Below, piece after piece: positions 42,842 through 52,266 of a DNA stretch of 64,000 nt (positions within the stretch are counted from its first letter, which is position 1; each line of letters starts with the position of its first letter). The position numbers and the translations under genes are program-made. The DNA lies in the NCBI RefSeq assembly GCF_000702625.1, contig NZ_JNIS01000001.1:2174001-2238000 (forward strand). Direction: 5' to 3'. The stretch comes from Exiguobacterium oxidotolerans JCM 12280. Lineage in GTDB: Bacteria; Bacillota; Bacilli; Exiguobacteriales; Exiguobacteriaceae. The notes under the pieces were generated by a model. The model was not told the origin of the DNA and ran no database searches. It worked only from the letters and a program-made list of their open reading frames with translations.

Positions 42842-44518
42842 TTACGCATCAAAGTCGATTTCGCCGGTCAATTCGTTTAAACGCCTTAAGTCAGCACGTA
42901 TTCCATCCGAATCAGAGACACGTTGTTCTCGTAAATCCTTTGTCCCGACAGGATGGACTGTGAAGTCATCGGTCAAGGAAATCGTTCGATTTGATAAACG
43001 ATCGGTAAAATAACGGTCATGGGAAACAAACAGCAACTCACCGGGAAAAACTTCGAGTGCCGCTTCGATTTGTTCCCGTGTCGCAAGATCAAGGTAATTC
43101 GTCGGTTCGTCGAGGATGAGTAAATGCGCGCCGGAAAAATAAAGACGTAAAAAGGCGATCCGGCATTTCTCGCCCATACTCGCTTCAGCGATTGGCTTAT
43201 GGACGGTCTCCCGTCGGAATAAAAAGCAGGCGAGTAGCGTCCGGGCATCTGTTTCCGAAATCTCACTCGTCTCAAGCAAGGCATCAAGTAGTGTACCGGT
43301 CTTCGGTAAGGTGGAGAGAACTTGAGAAAAGTAACCGATTTTTAAAGCCGGATGATGTGTGACAGTACCGGCAGTTGGCGACAATTCTCCGAGTAAAAGG
43401 CGTAACAACGTCGTTTTCCCAGAACCGTTTCGACCAATCAACGCGATTCGGTCCCCTCGTTGAATGGAGAACGACACGTCATGAAAGAGTTGCCGGTGCG
43501 AATAGTCGAATGAGAGAGCATCAACTGAAACGAGACGCTTCGCTAAAAAATCTTCTGTTTCGAATCTGACATGGACGGAGGATGGCGTTTCCGGTTTTTT
43601 GACCCGGTGTTCTAGTAGGCGATCGAGCTGGTTTTCTTTTGCTTTGACTTTTGTCGCATGTTTCGCAGCCTTTTTTTTCGCATACGGATCTCGTTCACTC
43701 GCACTAGCCATCGCTTTTTGATGCCAATTTTGATATTGACCAATCATCCGGGTGAGTTCTTTTCGTGTTCGTTCTTGTTTCTCATATTGATGCCACTGTG
43801 CAGTCCGTTCGTGTTCCTTTAACATCCGGTACGTCTCATAATTTCCTTCGTAACGCGCCGCTCCTGCTTCCGTCAATTCAATGACGGCGTCAGCTGTCGC
43901 ATCGATAAAGGCACGCTCATGTGAAACATAGAGCATCGTCGTCTTCGTTTGACGTGTCCACGCGACGAGCCACTCAAGTGTGTCTTCATCTAAATGGTTG
44001 GTCGGTTCATCAAGCAGGATGAAGTCCGGTTTCTTTAACAGTAGACATGCAAGTTGAATCCGGGTCTGTTCGCCGCCGCTCAGTGTGTTTAAAGGCTGAA
44101 ACCAAAGAGACTGCTCGAGTTGAACTTCTTTCAGGACACGTCTCGCATCGGCTTCAAGCGTGAAGGCATCTGCGTCAACGGCAGCTTGATAGTCGTCCAC
44201 GGACTCAGTGGTCAAGGCACGTTCACGTAAGTCGTAACGGGTTACATCCGCCTGTTCGACGATTTGAATGGCTACACTTGTTGAGGGTTCGATTTGTTGG
44301 GCTAAGAGCCCAAGCCGGTCATACGTGCGATGGATTGTCCCGGTCGTCGGGATGATTTCTTTTAGGATGGCGCGCAAGAGCGTCGTTTTTCCAACGCCGT
44401 TCGGTCCGACCAAGGCGACGTGTTCGCCGTCGCGGATGGAGAACGTGACATCGTGGAAAAGACACTGCCCGGCAAAATCGATTTGTAAATCATGGATGGA
44501 TAATACTTCAGTTGGCAT
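42842..44518 (-). CDS. ABC-F family ATP-binding protein (ribosome-associated type)
   Basis: A 558-residue soluble protein with two ABC domains and no membrane part. Walker A motifs are GPNGVGKTT and GRNGSGKTT; signatures LSGGEQTRI and SMGEKCRIA; Walker B LLDEPTNHLD and ILDEPTNYLD. A charged helical linker (about residues 240-310) separates them. ABC-F proteins act in the ribosomal E site; several protect against antibiotics. The start is the ATG at 44518 (MPTEVLSIHDLQ), 8 bp after AGGGAGCTGAG; the open frame further upstream is leader RNA. The leader looks like an attenuator, as with antibiotic-inducible ABC-F genes. Confidence 0.9.
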   Translation of the reverse strand: MPTEVLSIHDLQIDFAGQCLFHDVTFSIRDGEHVALVGPNGVGKTTLLRAILKEIIPTTGTIHRTYDRLGLLAQQIEPSTSVAIQIVEQADVTRYDLRERALTTESVDDYQAAVDADAFTLEADARRVLKEVQLEQSLWFQPLNTLSGGEQTRIQLACLLLKKPDFILLDEPTNHLDEDTLEWLVAWTRQTKTTMLYVSHERAFIDATADAVIELTEAGAARYEGNYETYRMLKEHERTAQWHQYEKQERTRKELTRMIGQYQNWHQKAMASASERDPYAKKKAAKHATKVKAKENQLDRLLEHRVKKPETPSSVHVRFETEDFLAKRLVSVDALSFDYSHRQLFHDVSFSIQRGDRIALIGRNGSGKTTLLRLLLGELSPTAGTVTHHPALKIGYFSQVLSTLPKTGTLLDALLETSEISETDARTLLACFLFRRETVHKPIAEASMGEKCRIAFLRLYFSGAHLLILDEPTNYLDLATREQIEAALEVFPGELLFVSHDRYFTDRLSNRTISLTDDFTVHPVGTKDLREQRVSDSDGIRADLRRLNELTGEIDFDA

Positions 44519-44552
44519 AAGCTCAGCTCCCTTTGTTTCATTTCGGTTGAGA

Positions 44553-44592
44553 TGAAATGAAAACACACCATCCTGAGCGTACGGATGGTGTG
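44553..44592 (-). terminator. Leader terminator before the ABC-F gene
   Basis: Minus strand CACACCATCC pairs perfectly with GGATGGTGTG across a 9-nt loop and is followed by TTTTCATTTC. It stands 35-75 bp before the start codon, so it would end transcription early unless disrupted. Confidence 0.7.
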
Positions 44593-44706
44593 CGGGAGTG
44601 CAATTCAAAGAAGGTATCCACCTGAAATAGGGAAATACCGAAATTGAGCAGACTCGTAGCGTCAGTCATCCGCAAGCGATTGCGAAAGTGATGAGTTCAT
44701 TCATCA

Positions 44707-44733
44707 TTAGACGTTAGCGAGTGATTGCTTCAT
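44707..44733 (-). CDS. 8-codon leader ORF (MKQSLANV)
   Basis: ATG 12 bp after AGGAGG, TAA after eight codons, inside the ABC-F leader. Its 5' end lies in one strand of the AATACCGAAAT helix, so a ribosome here would change folding. Confidence 0.45.
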   Translation of the reverse strand: MKQSLANV

Positions 44734-44790
44734 TTCGGTATTGTACCTCCTGTTCATAGACTATGTGTTCAGTCTATCAAGTCACACCGA

Positions 44791-45510
44791 TCATGACAAG
44801 TACGAGTTGAGTAGCTCTTGCGCGGCAAACGTTTCCTCCGCGGTAGGCGGTAAGACATCTTTTAGTGCATATTCGAGTCCGAGCGCCTCCCATTTATAGA
44901 CACCTAATTGATGATAGGGGAGGACCTCGACCCGTTCGACATTTCCGAGTGTTCGAATGAATTCACCTGTCTGACGTAAAAACGTTTCCGTCATCGTCAC
45001 GCCGGGGACAAGGACATGGCGAATCCAAACGGGAATGTTTCGTTCTGCGAGCAATTTTGCGAAGGCTAGCGTATTGACGTTACTTCGCCCGGTCAAAATC
45101 CGGCACGTCGCATCATCGATGTGCTTGATATCGAGTAAGACCAGATCTGTATAGTCTAGGATTTGATCCAGGTTTTTCGGGACGACCGAACCTGCTGTAT
45201 CGATGACGGTATGCAAGCCGTTTCGTTTTGCTTCACGCAGTGAGGCTTCTAAAAACTCAGGTTGAGCCAACGGTTCGCCGCCGGAGAAGGTCACCCCTCC
45301 ACCCGTTGCGTCAAAGAAGGAACGATAGCTGTTCGCTTCTTTGATGATTTCTTCCGATGATACTTTTCGGCCACAACCGAATTCCCAGGTGTCCGCATTG
45401 TGGCAATATTGGCAACGTAGTGGGCATCCTTGCGTAAAGACGATGAAACGAATACCGGGACCATCGACAGTCCCACAAGATTCGACAGAATGAACCGTCC
45501 CGTAAGTCAT
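44791..45510 (-). CDS. pflA: Pyruvate formate-lyase activating enzyme
   Basis: PflA is a radical SAM enzyme that makes the glycyl radical on PflB. The cluster motif is CxxxCxxC in GCPLRCQYCHN, followed by GGGVTFSGGEPL and VDTAGSV. About 239 residues, standard length. I choose the ATG at 45510 (MTYGTVHSVES) since AAAGGA lies 10 bp upstream; the TTG three codons earlier is too close. It follows pflB on the same strand by 25 bp, so the two form an operon. Confidence 0.95.
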   Translation of the reverse strand: MTYGTVHSVESCGTVDGPGIRFIVFTQGCPLRCQYCHNADTWEFGCGRKVSSEEIIKEANSYRSFFDATGGGVTFSGGEPLAQPEFLEASLREAKRNGLHTVIDTAGSVVPKNLDQILDYTDLVLLDIKHIDDATCRILTGRSNVNTLAFAKLLAERNIPVWIRHVLVPGVTMTETFLRQTGEFIRTLGNVERVEVLPYHQLGVYKWEALGLEYALKDVLPPTAEETFAAQELLNSYLS

Positions 45511-45534
45511 AGTGATCAAGTCCTTTCAGAAAAG

Positions 45535-47787
45535 TTAAAGTGCACCGTGGAATGTCCGGTTGATGACATCGATTTGTTGTTCGCGTGTCAACTTAATGAA
45601 GTTGACGGCATAACCTGATACACGAATCGTCAACTGGGGATAAAGTTCTGGATGCTCCATCGCATCGAGTAAAGTGGCGCGGTCGAACACGTTGACGTTT
45701 AAGTGATGACCACGGGTAGTCGTGCCGCCCATGTAGCCGTCGAGTAGACCGACTGTATTGTTGATACGTGTTGTTTCATCTTTTCCGAGTGCTTTCGGAA
45801 CGATGGAGAACGTGTAGGAAATACCATCTAAAGCATGCTCATAAGGTAATTTGCCGACAGAAGTCAACGCAGCGACTGCACCACGTGTGTCACGTCCGTG
45901 CATTGGATTTGCGCCCGGTGCGAACGGTTCGCCAGCGCGACGACCATCGGGTGTATTCCCGGTTTTCTTACCGTACACGACGTTTGACGTGATCGTCAGA
46001 ACAGATTGGGTTGGTAAAGCATCACGATACGTTGGATGTTTCCGGATTTTTTCCATAAAGAGTTCGACGAGATCGACGGCCATTTGATCGACACGATCAT
46101 CGTTATTTCCGAATTTCGGGAAATCTCCTTCGATTTTAAAGTCGACTGTAATACCATCCGTATCGCGGATTGGTGTGACTTTAGCATAACGAATCGCTGA
46201 CAGACTATCGGCGACAACCGATAATCCGGCAATCCCACAAGCCATCGTCCGTAAAATTTCAGGGTCGTGGAGGGCCATTTCAATGCGCTCGTAACTATAT
46301 TTATCATGCATGAAGTGAATGACATTCAGTGTATTGACATAGAGCTCAGCTAACCAGTCCAGTTGTTTATCATAGGCGGCCATGACGGTTTCGTAATCGA
46401 GCACGTCATCTAAAATCAAGTCGGAAGGAGGGGCGACTTGAATTTTGAGTTTTTCGTCGACACCACCGTTCAACGTATAGAGTAAGGCTTTTGCTAAGTT
46501 CGCCCGGGCCCCGAAGAATTGCATTTGTTTACCGATTTTCATTGCGGAGACACAACAAGCAATCCCGTAATCATCACCGTAAATCGGAAGCATCAAGTCA
46601 TCATTTTCATATTGGATCGAACTAGACAGGATGGACATCTTCGCACAAAATTCTTTGAAACCACGTGGAAGTTTTGGTGACCATAAAACAGTTAAGTTCG
46701 GTTCAGGTGCCGGACCAAGGTTGACGAGTGTCTGCAAGAAACGGAACGAACTTTTTGTGACGTTCGAGCGACCATCTTCACTCATGCCGCCGATTGATTC
46801 TGTTACCCACGTTGGGTCACCTGAAAAGAGTTCGTTGTAATCGGGTGTCCGAAGGAACTTGACGATCCGAAGTTTCATCACGAAGTGGTCGACAAGTTCT
46901 TGCGCACTCGCTTCTGACAATCGACCCGTCTGCAAGTCACGTTCGATATAAATATCAAGGAAGGTCGAAACGCGCCCGAGCGACATCGCTGCTCCGTTTT
47001 GTTCTTTGATTGCTGCGAGATAAGCAAGATAGACCCACTGGAATGCTTCTTGGGCCGTTTCAGCTGGTCGTGATAGGTCACATGCGTAACGTTTACCGAG
47101 TTCTGTCAGTTCGTGAAGGGCGCGGAGTTGTTCGTTCATCTCCTCGCGGTCACGAATCATCGCTTCTGATAGAAATCCACCGTGTGCTTTCAAATCCGCT
47201 TTTCTTGCAGCAATGAGGTGAGCTGTTCCATAAAGAGCGACGCGACGGTAGTCACCGATGATCCGTCCGCGACCGTAAGCATCAGGAAGTCCAGTGATGA
47301 TACCGGCTTTACGGGCAGCGCGCATTTCGGGCGTATACGCATCGAAAACCCCTTGATTATGCGTTTTACGGTACTCGCTAAAAATCTGTGTAACAGTGTC
47401 ATCTGATTTAAAACCGTACGCTTCTAAGGCATCGTTGACCATTCGGATACCACCGTTCGGATGAATCGAACGTTTGAATGGTTCATCGGTCTGTAGACCC
47501 ACGATTTTTTCGAGTTCAGGATTGAGATAACCTGGGCCGTGCGAAAGAATCGAGGATGGGATCGCAGCATCAACGGCATAGACGCCACCACGAATGCGTT
47601 CTTCTTCTGTCAACTGCATGATTTGTTGCCATAACGTGTTCGTTGCATCGGTCGGACCGGCGAGGAACTGATCGTCTCCTGTGTATTCTGAGCGATTGCG
47701 TCGGATGAAATCAGCGACATCAATCTTTTCCATCCATTCTCCACTTTCGAATCGTTGCCATGCTTGTGTTTTTTCAAGTAACATCAT
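45535..47787 (-). CDS. pflB: Formate acetyltransferase (pyruvate formate-lyase)
   Basis: PflB splits pyruvate with CoA into acetyl-CoA and formate in fermenting cells. About 750 residues. The adjacent catalytic cysteines are in GIACCVSAM (about residue 411) and the radical glycine is in [10 protein letters not shown], 25 residues from the C terminus. The start is one of two ATGs 5 or 8 bp after AAGGAG; an upstream GTG is too close. Fnr-like boxes in its upstream region suggest anaerobic induction by the Fnr encoded at 32 kb. First gene of pflBA. Confidence 0.96.
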   Translation of the reverse strand: MMLLEKTQAWQRFESGEWMEKIDVADFIRRNRSEYTGDDQFLAGPTDATNTLWQQIMQLTEEERIRGGVYAVDAAIPSSILSHGPGYLNPELEKIVGLQTDEPFKRSIHPNGGIRMVNDALEAYGFKSDDTVTQIFSEYRKTHNQGVFDAYTPEMRAARKAGIITGLPDAYGRGRIIGDYRRVALYGTAHLIAARKADLKAHGGFLSEAMIRDREEMNEQLRALHELTELGKRYACDLSRPAETAQEAFQWVYLAYLAAIKEQNGAAMSLGRVSTFLDIYIERDLQTGRLSEASAQELVDHFVMKLRIVKFLRTPDYNELFSGDPTWVTESIGGMSEDGRSNVTKSSFRFLQTLVNLGPAPEPNLTVLWSPKLPRGFKEFCAKMSILSSSIQYENDDLMLPIYGDDYGIACCVSAMKIGKQMQFFGARANLAKALLYTLNGGVDEKLKIQVAPPSDLILDDVLDYETVMAAYDKQLDWLAELYVNTLNVIHFMHDKYSYERIEMALHDPEILRTMACGIAGLSVVADSLSAIRYAKVTPIRDTDGITVDFKIEGDFPKFGNNDDRVDQMAVDLVELFMEKIRKHPTYRDALPTQSVLTITSNVVYGKKTGNTPDGRRAGEPFAPGANPMHGRDTRGAVAALTSVGKLPYEHALDGISYTFSIVPKALGKDETTRINNTVGLLDGYMGGTTTRGHHLNVNVFDRATLLDAMEHPELYPQLTIRVSGYAVNFIKLTREQQIDVINRTFHGAL

Positions 47788-47834
47788 CAACACTCCTTCA
47801 TTAGTAAGGTCAGTGGTTCTTGATACATCTCTTA

Positions 47835-47850
47835 TGTGAATAGTGTAACA
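47835..47850. promoter_or_regulatory. Fnr-like box near pflB (proximal)
   Basis: TGTGAATAGTGTAACA is TGTGA-N6-TAACA, one mismatch from TGTGA-N6-TCACA. It lies 48 bp upstream of the pflB start codon. Confidence 0.45.
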
Positions 47851-47879
47851 AACAATTCAAGGTAGAGGTTTTACGTATA

Positions 47880-47895
47880 TGTGAATCTTTTAACA
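47880..47895. promoter_or_regulatory. Fnr-like box near pflB (distal)
   Basis: TGTGAATCTTTTAACA has the same TGTGA-N6-TAACA form as the proximal box, 45 bp further away, about four helical turns. Confidence 0.5.
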
Positions 47896-48042
47896 AATGT
47901 AAAAGTGTTGCTATGACTTACTTCACAGTAAATTGTATCAGTTAGTGTCCCGTGTTCAAAAAACAGAAAACGACTGCTATGAAAGGCTTTGTCTGTAGCT
48001 GTACCATTAATTTACGGTAGGATGGATAGAGACAGAAGCTAG

Positions 48043-48058
48043 TGTGATAAAAGTCACG
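48043..48058. promoter_or_regulatory. Fnr-like box in the pflB / 48132 intergenic region
   Basis: TGTGATAAAAGTCACG is one base from TGTGA-N6-TCACA. It lies 74 bp upstream of the plus-strand gene at 48132 and about 250 bp from pflB. The rest of this 344-bp gap holds only promoter-like AT-rich sequence. Confidence 0.5.
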
Positions 48059-48131
48059 CGGCGCTACCTTGTATTTTTAGGACGTATCGTTGACAATGAA
48101 AAAGGGAATATAGAACGTGGAGGTGGAGTGA

Positions 48132-48563
48132 ATGGAGTTTTCGCCATTAAAAGAGCAAGCAGATTATCGAACAGGGGACTGGGTTTCCCTAAAAGTATCA
48201 ACTGAAGGAACGGAACGGATCGGAATGATCACCGAGTTTGAAGACGACGGGTTTTGGCTCCGGTTTGAAGACGATTTTGATTTCGAGGACTTTATCGGTT
48301 ACGACGAGAAGTATCTCGCGCGTTTAGTTCGACGCCCAATCGATGTCAGAGCAACTTATCCAGTACTTGCTGGTTTTGAAACACTTGCTGTTGAGTTGCA
48401 AGACCGAATGGCGCAAGGTTTCGAAGTGTTAAGTGCAGATCAACAAAGTGAGACGGAAATCGTTTTTCATATTCGGTTAATCGATTCCGGAAATGAGTAT
48501 ACGCAGACGTTACGCGGTATTAAAACTGAAACTGATGATCGTTTTGAATACGTAACCGAATGA
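48132..48563 (+). CDS. Hypothetical acidic protein
   Basis: A 143-residue soluble, acidic protein (many D and E; FEDDGFWLRFEDDFDFEDFIGYDEKYL around residues 38-64). I do not recognise a family. The start region DYRTGDWVSLKVSTEGTERIGMITEFEDDGFWLRF resembles a small SH3-like barrel. ATG follows GGAGGTGGAG. It is 28 bp upstream of the DEAD-box gene and probably in one operon with it. Confidence 0.6.
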   Translation: MEFSPLKEQADYRTGDWVSLKVSTEGTERIGMITEFEDDGFWLRFEDDFDFEDFIGYDEKYLARLVRRPIDVRATYPVLAGFETLAVELQDRMAQGFEVLSADQQSETEIVFHIRLIDSGNEYTQTLRGIKTETDDRFEYVTE

Positions 48564-48591
48564 TGAACAAGAGAGTAGGAGAAGATACGTT

Positions 48592-49764
48592 ATGAATTTT
48601 ATGAAACCTTTTATTAATGAAGCGTGGGAACGAGCACGCTTTGAACAAATGATGCCCGTCCAAGAACAAGCTATTCCTCTAATCCGTGAGGGGAAAGATG
48701 TTTTGGTCGAAGCACCGACAGGAACTGGGAAAACGCTCGCTTATGTCATTCCGGCCCTCGAGCGCATCGATCCGAATGAACCACACGTTCAAGTCGCGAT
48801 CACGGCACCGACACGAGAACTGGTCATGCAAATTCATCAAGTCATCCAATTGTTTGCCCAAGGAAGTGGAATTAAGTCAGGTGCGTTCATCGGTGGTGTT
48901 GAGTTAAAACGTCAATATGAGCGTCTCAAGAAAAAGCCGCAAATCATTGTCGGGACACCCGGACGTTTAGTCGAATTGATTGACTCGAAAAAGTTGAAGA
49001 TGCATAAAGTGAAATTGATTGTTTTAGATGAAGCTGATCAAATCTACGAAAGTGGAATGAGCGCCTCGGCGACACGAATCGCGAACAGTGCGCTTCGTGA
49101 CCGTCAGTTAGCACTCGTTTCAGCAACATTGCCTGAACGGACGGCAGAATGGGGACGGACACTGTCGAACGAACCGGAAGTCATCCGAGTCGAACGAACG
49201 GAGACGTCACGAGTCAAGTTTGGTTACATCGAAACATCCCGTCGCCTGAAACCGGAAATGTTACGTCGTTTGTCTAATATGCAACAAGTTAAAGTGTTGA
49301 CGTTTATTAACAACCGCTCATTCCTCGGTCCGTTAAACGGTGAATTAAGCAAGTTTTCATTGAAATACCGGATTTTAGATGCCGAAAAAGGGAAAAGAGA
49401 ACGGATGGAGACGTTACGTTCGTATAAACGGGGAGAGTTTCCGTTACTCGTCACGACCGGTCTTGCTGCACGCGGTCTAGACATTGATGCCGTGACGCAT
49501 GTTGTGCATTATGATTTACCGGAATCCCTTGATGATTTTGTCCACCGCTCAGGTCGAACAGGACGTGGGAACGCGTCAGGTATGGTCCTTGCGCTCGTCA
49601 CGGATCATGATTTAAAACACCTGAAAACATTAGCGAAACAAATGGGTGTGGAAATTGAACCAATGGAGATTTATGGCGGGGAATTGATTCCAAAACGTGA
49701 AGTCATGGAACCCGAAGCACTTAAAAGTCCGGCGAAACCACACCGGAAAGGATCAACGCGATGA
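48592..49764 (+). CDS. yfmL: DEAD-box RNA helicase, YfmL-like
   Basis: A 390-residue minimal helicase: Q motif region (MMPVQEQAIPLI), motif I APTGTGKT, Ia PTRELV, Ib TPGRL, II DEAD, III SAT, IV-VI including GLAARGLDID and HRSGRTGR. It lacks a long C-terminal RNA-binding tail, like Bacillus YfmL, which aids 50S ribosome assembly. ATG follows GTAGGAGAAG. It overlaps the next gene by ATGA. Confidence 0.9.
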   Translation: MNFMKPFINEAWERARFEQMMPVQEQAIPLIREGKDVLVEAPTGTGKTLAYVIPALERIDPNEPHVQVAITAPTRELVMQIHQVIQLFAQGSGIKSGAFIGGVELKRQYERLKKKPQIIVGTPGRLVELIDSKKLKMHKVKLIVLDEADQIYESGMSASATRIANSALRDRQLALVSATLPERTAEWGRTLSNEPEVIRVERTETSRVKFGYIETSRRLKPEMLRRLSNMQQVKVLTFINNRSFLGPLNGELSKFSLKYRILDAEKGKRERMETLRSYKRGEFPLLVTTGLAARGLDIDAVTHVVHYDLPESLDDFVHRSGRTGRGNASGMVLALVTDHDLKHLKTLAKQMGVEIEPMEIYGGELIPKREVMEPEALKSPAKPHRKGSTR

Positions 49765-50405
49765 AAAGTGAGCGAAAGATTATCCCGTTTCCGACGACTG
49801 TATCCGAAGCAGAGATGAACACAGCGCTCAAAACTTTATATCAAGAGGCAGCCACTGCTCGAAGCACCGATTGGGTCGCATTTATCGAAGAAATCGCGAC
49901 GGAAGGACGTTGGTATTTAAAAGATGCTGAGTTATTCCGAGACTTGTTCGTCGATTGGGCGATTTTTTATGAGACCGATGAACAAGGGAAAACACCGCAT
50001 GGTCGTTTTTTAGAACAAGTCAAAGAAGACATGTCTCAAAGTCTGTATCGTGCCTTAAGAGGACTGGCCGATCCTGTTCCGTCGCTTTTCCTTGTAAAAG
50101 AAGATGGCGTCTTCGACATCATGTCGGAACAAACGTATCAGACCGATTTGACAGAGATTGACGTTGCGGTTGGCGATATGTTAGTCGGCAAACTTCTCTA
50201 CATTTCAGGCAAATGGCGATTCGCAATCGCCTATATGAAGGTTGCACGGGCACTTGTACCTGAAGTGCGTGTTCTTTTAGCTGATTTTGTCGATGAAGTC
50301 GGTGACGACGCATTGCTGCGTCAGTATCCTGAATTTTGTGCAGAGTTGATTGACTTATTACTCGATATCGAAGAGGGAAACATTACACCACGACCTGAAG
50401 CATAA
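49761..50405 (+). CDS. Hypothetical protein downstream of the helicase
   Basis: A 214-residue soluble protein, mostly helical with an acidic C terminus (FCAELIDLLLDIEEGNITPRPEA). Middle part FLVKEDGVFDIMSEQTYQTDLTEIDVAVGDMLVGKLLYISGKWRF resembles the domain sometimes found in proteins with an SEC-C-linked region, but no metal motif is present. I do not recognise a family. It is translationally coupled to the helicase (ATGA) and followed by a bidirectional terminator. Confidence 0.6.
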   Translation: MKSERKIIPFPTTVSEAEMNTALKTLYQEAATARSTDWVAFIEEIATEGRWYLKDAELFRDLFVDWAIFYETDEQGKTPHGRFLEQVKEDMSQSLYRALRGLADPVPSLFLVKEDGVFDIMSEQTYQTDLTEIDVAVGDMLVGKLLYISGKWRFAIAYMKVARALVPEVRVLLADFVDEVGDDALLRQYPEFCAELIDLLLDIEEGNITPRPEA

Positions 50406-50411
50406 TAGTAA

Positions 50412-50465
50412 AAAAACAAACGTCTATTCAACCCTAGTGCAGGGTGAATGGACGTTTGTTCGTTT
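50412..50465. terminator. Bidirectional rho-independent terminator
   Basis: ACAAACGTCTATTCAACCCT pairs with its near-complement AGGGTGAATGGACGTTTGT. Seven A precede it and T-rich sequence follows, so it serves the plus-strand helicase operon and the minus-strand GGDEF gene. Confidence 0.88.
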
Positions 50466-52254
50466 AAAAATCTTGATGGTACAGTGCAATGTCATTTTTT
50501 TCACGGTTTTTGATGCGATACATGGCGAGATCAGCATGTTTCAGCCAACTTTCTAAATCATCGTTTTCGAAAAAAGGAGCGACTCCGATGCTGGCCGAGA
50601 CATGTAACGTTTGCCCTTTATAAACATAAGGGCGACGTAATAGGTGCAAGAAGTGTTTACAACGACGCCGGAGTGAGAATTCATCTTCAGCCGAAGTCAG
50701 TAATGCAAATTCATCGCCTCCTAGTCTATAAATTGATTCATCGCCTTCAAGTTCATGATCCATTCGGCGAGCGACTTCAATTAAAACGTAATCGCCGGCT
50801 TCGTGTCCGTACGTATCGTTTACTAGCTTGAAGCCATCTAAATCGAGTAAAGCAAGATAGTTTACGGAACTTTTCAATGATAGGAATGTTCGTTCGAGCG
50901 AACGACGGTTGCCGATTCCAGTCAAGACATCATGAAACGCGTGGTATTCAATCCGTTGTTGCCGCTCCTTTTGTTCTGTTACGTCGTGTAAGACTAAAAA
51001 GTGACCGACTGATTTTGAAGCGATGTGGATAGGGATTTTTGTTAATTCATATTGGCGATTGGATTCATCGAGATAACGATTGGAATCAAGCTGTAAGGAA
51101 GACTGAAGATGTAAGACTGAGTGAGTAGGTACTTCGATGGATAAGGCAGAAAGCTTAAACGTTGCTTGAGCCGCAAGATTGGCATACGTCGCTGTTTCGT
51201 TTTGATCAAAGCGGATGATTGGATCAGGGTGACTTGAAAACAGTGGCAGGACTTGTTGCTCACTTTCTTTGATTTGCCGGATCCGATGTTCGATGCGTTC
51301 GGCTAACTGTTCGTTTCGCTCGTTTAACTTTTGTACGAGCAACGTATGCTGCCGAGCGATGATGATTTGTCGAATGATCAGTAACAATAAGATGATGAAT
51401 ACATCAAACTTTTTACCTTCGAGTTCGATGACATAATGTAAAAATAGTGGGATTGCGAGCAAAGGCAGCCAAGTTCTCTGAACGACAGGAGACGCTTGTT
51501 TACCTTCAGTGATGTGATCAAGGTGCCATAAGATTGCCGCACTTTGAGCAAGGCGAATCAATACAGGAGAAAAGACTAAATATTGTTCCGTGAAATCTGG
51601 AAAGTATACAGCAGATACTTCATACATACCACGGATGAACAGTGACAAGAATAATAGAGATAACGTCGTTCGGGAAACCCAGTGTGTTTCTTGAACAAAA
51701 AAGAAGTAGAAGAAAACAAACAATCCAAGTGAAGTGTTGAGGACGACGATCATATCGTACGGGAACGTACTAGTTGCCGGGTCGGCCAGCTCGCTTAATG
51801 TATGAAAAGCAGCAAGTCCTAAAAAAACGACGATGATTAGAGCATCCATGAATGCAAGCAGGTGTTGTGAAAAACTCTTTTGCGAAGCAATCCGGTAAAA
51901 AAGCCCGATTAAAAATATATAGTGCGATATGGAGAAATAAATTAAGCTATAACTGTTCGGAAAGGACAGCGTATTACTGAATAAGTTAATGGTTTCAAAA
52001 ATCGAAGCAGCTAGCGAGAAGATAAGTGAGATGAAGGCGATAATCCAAAATTTTCGCTTTGGCACGACGAGTGAACGTTCTTTTTTATAGGCGATGAGGA
52101 TGAAAAGTCCGATTAAAAGAAACGACAAGTATTCTAGAACTTGTTCGACAAGGTGGTTCATGAATGAGCCTTGCGTATATGAATAGAGAATTAAAATCAA
52201 AGAAATGATTAGTAGTGAAGGGAACCATCTGATGAAGTAGGGGGATCGTTGCAT
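50464..52254 (-). CDS. Membrane-bound diguanylate cyclase (7-8 TM, PAS-like, GGDEF)
   Basis: A 596-residue protein. The first 290 residues contain about eight hydrophobic helices, then a coiled coil (LVQKLNERNEQLAERIEHRIRQIKESE), a PAS-like segment (FSSHPDPIIRFDQNETATYANLAAQ) and a C-terminal GGDEF domain with YRLGGDEFALL and LDLDGFKLVNDTYGHEAGD. The active-site motif is intact, so it should make c-di-GMP. No RxxD inhibitory site is obvious. It lies 12 bp downstream of a paralogue of the same design, with which it forms an operon. Confidence 0.9.
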   Translation of the reverse strand: MQRSPYFIRWFPSLLIISLILILYSYTQGSFMNHLVEQVLEYLSFLLIGLFILIAYKKERSLVVPKRKFWIIAFISLIFSLAASIFETINLFSNTLSFPNSYSLIYFSISHYIFLIGLFYRIASQKSFSQHLLAFMDALIIVVFLGLAAFHTLSELADPATSTFPYDMIVVLNTSLGLFVFFYFFFVQETHWVSRTTLSLLFLSLFIRGMYEVSAVYFPDFTEQYLVFSPVLIRLAQSAAILWHLDHITEGKQASPVVQRTWLPLLAIPLFLHYVIELEGKKFDVFIILLLLIIRQIIIARQHTLLVQKLNERNEQLAERIEHRIRQIKESEQQVLPLFSSHPDPIIRFDQNETATYANLAAQATFKLSALSIEVPTHSVLHLQSSLQLDSNRYLDESNRQYELTKIPIHIASKSVGHFLVLHDVTEQKERQQRIEYHAFHDVLTGIGNRRSLERTFLSLKSSVNYLALLDLDGFKLVNDTYGHEAGDYVLIEVARRMDHELEGDESIYRLGGDEFALLTSAEDEFSLRRRCKHFLHLLRRPYVYKGQTLHVSASIGVAPFFENDDLESWLKHADLAMYRIKNREKNDIALYHQDF

Positions 52255-52266
52255 ATGCGTTTCCTC

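Larger units (their letters stand above)
44519..44785 (-). promoter_or_regulatory. Attenuator-like leader of the ABC-F gene
   Basis: On the minus strand this leader contains, in order, a possible promoter (TTGATA and TATGAA around 44755-44778), an AGGAGG site at 44746-44751, an 8-codon uORF MKQSLANV (44733-44707), the complementary pair AATACCGAAAT / ATTTCGGTATT, then a terminator (44592-44564) and the gene start. A leader peptide, alternative pairings and a terminator are the parts of ribosome-mediated attenuation. Confidence 0.6.
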
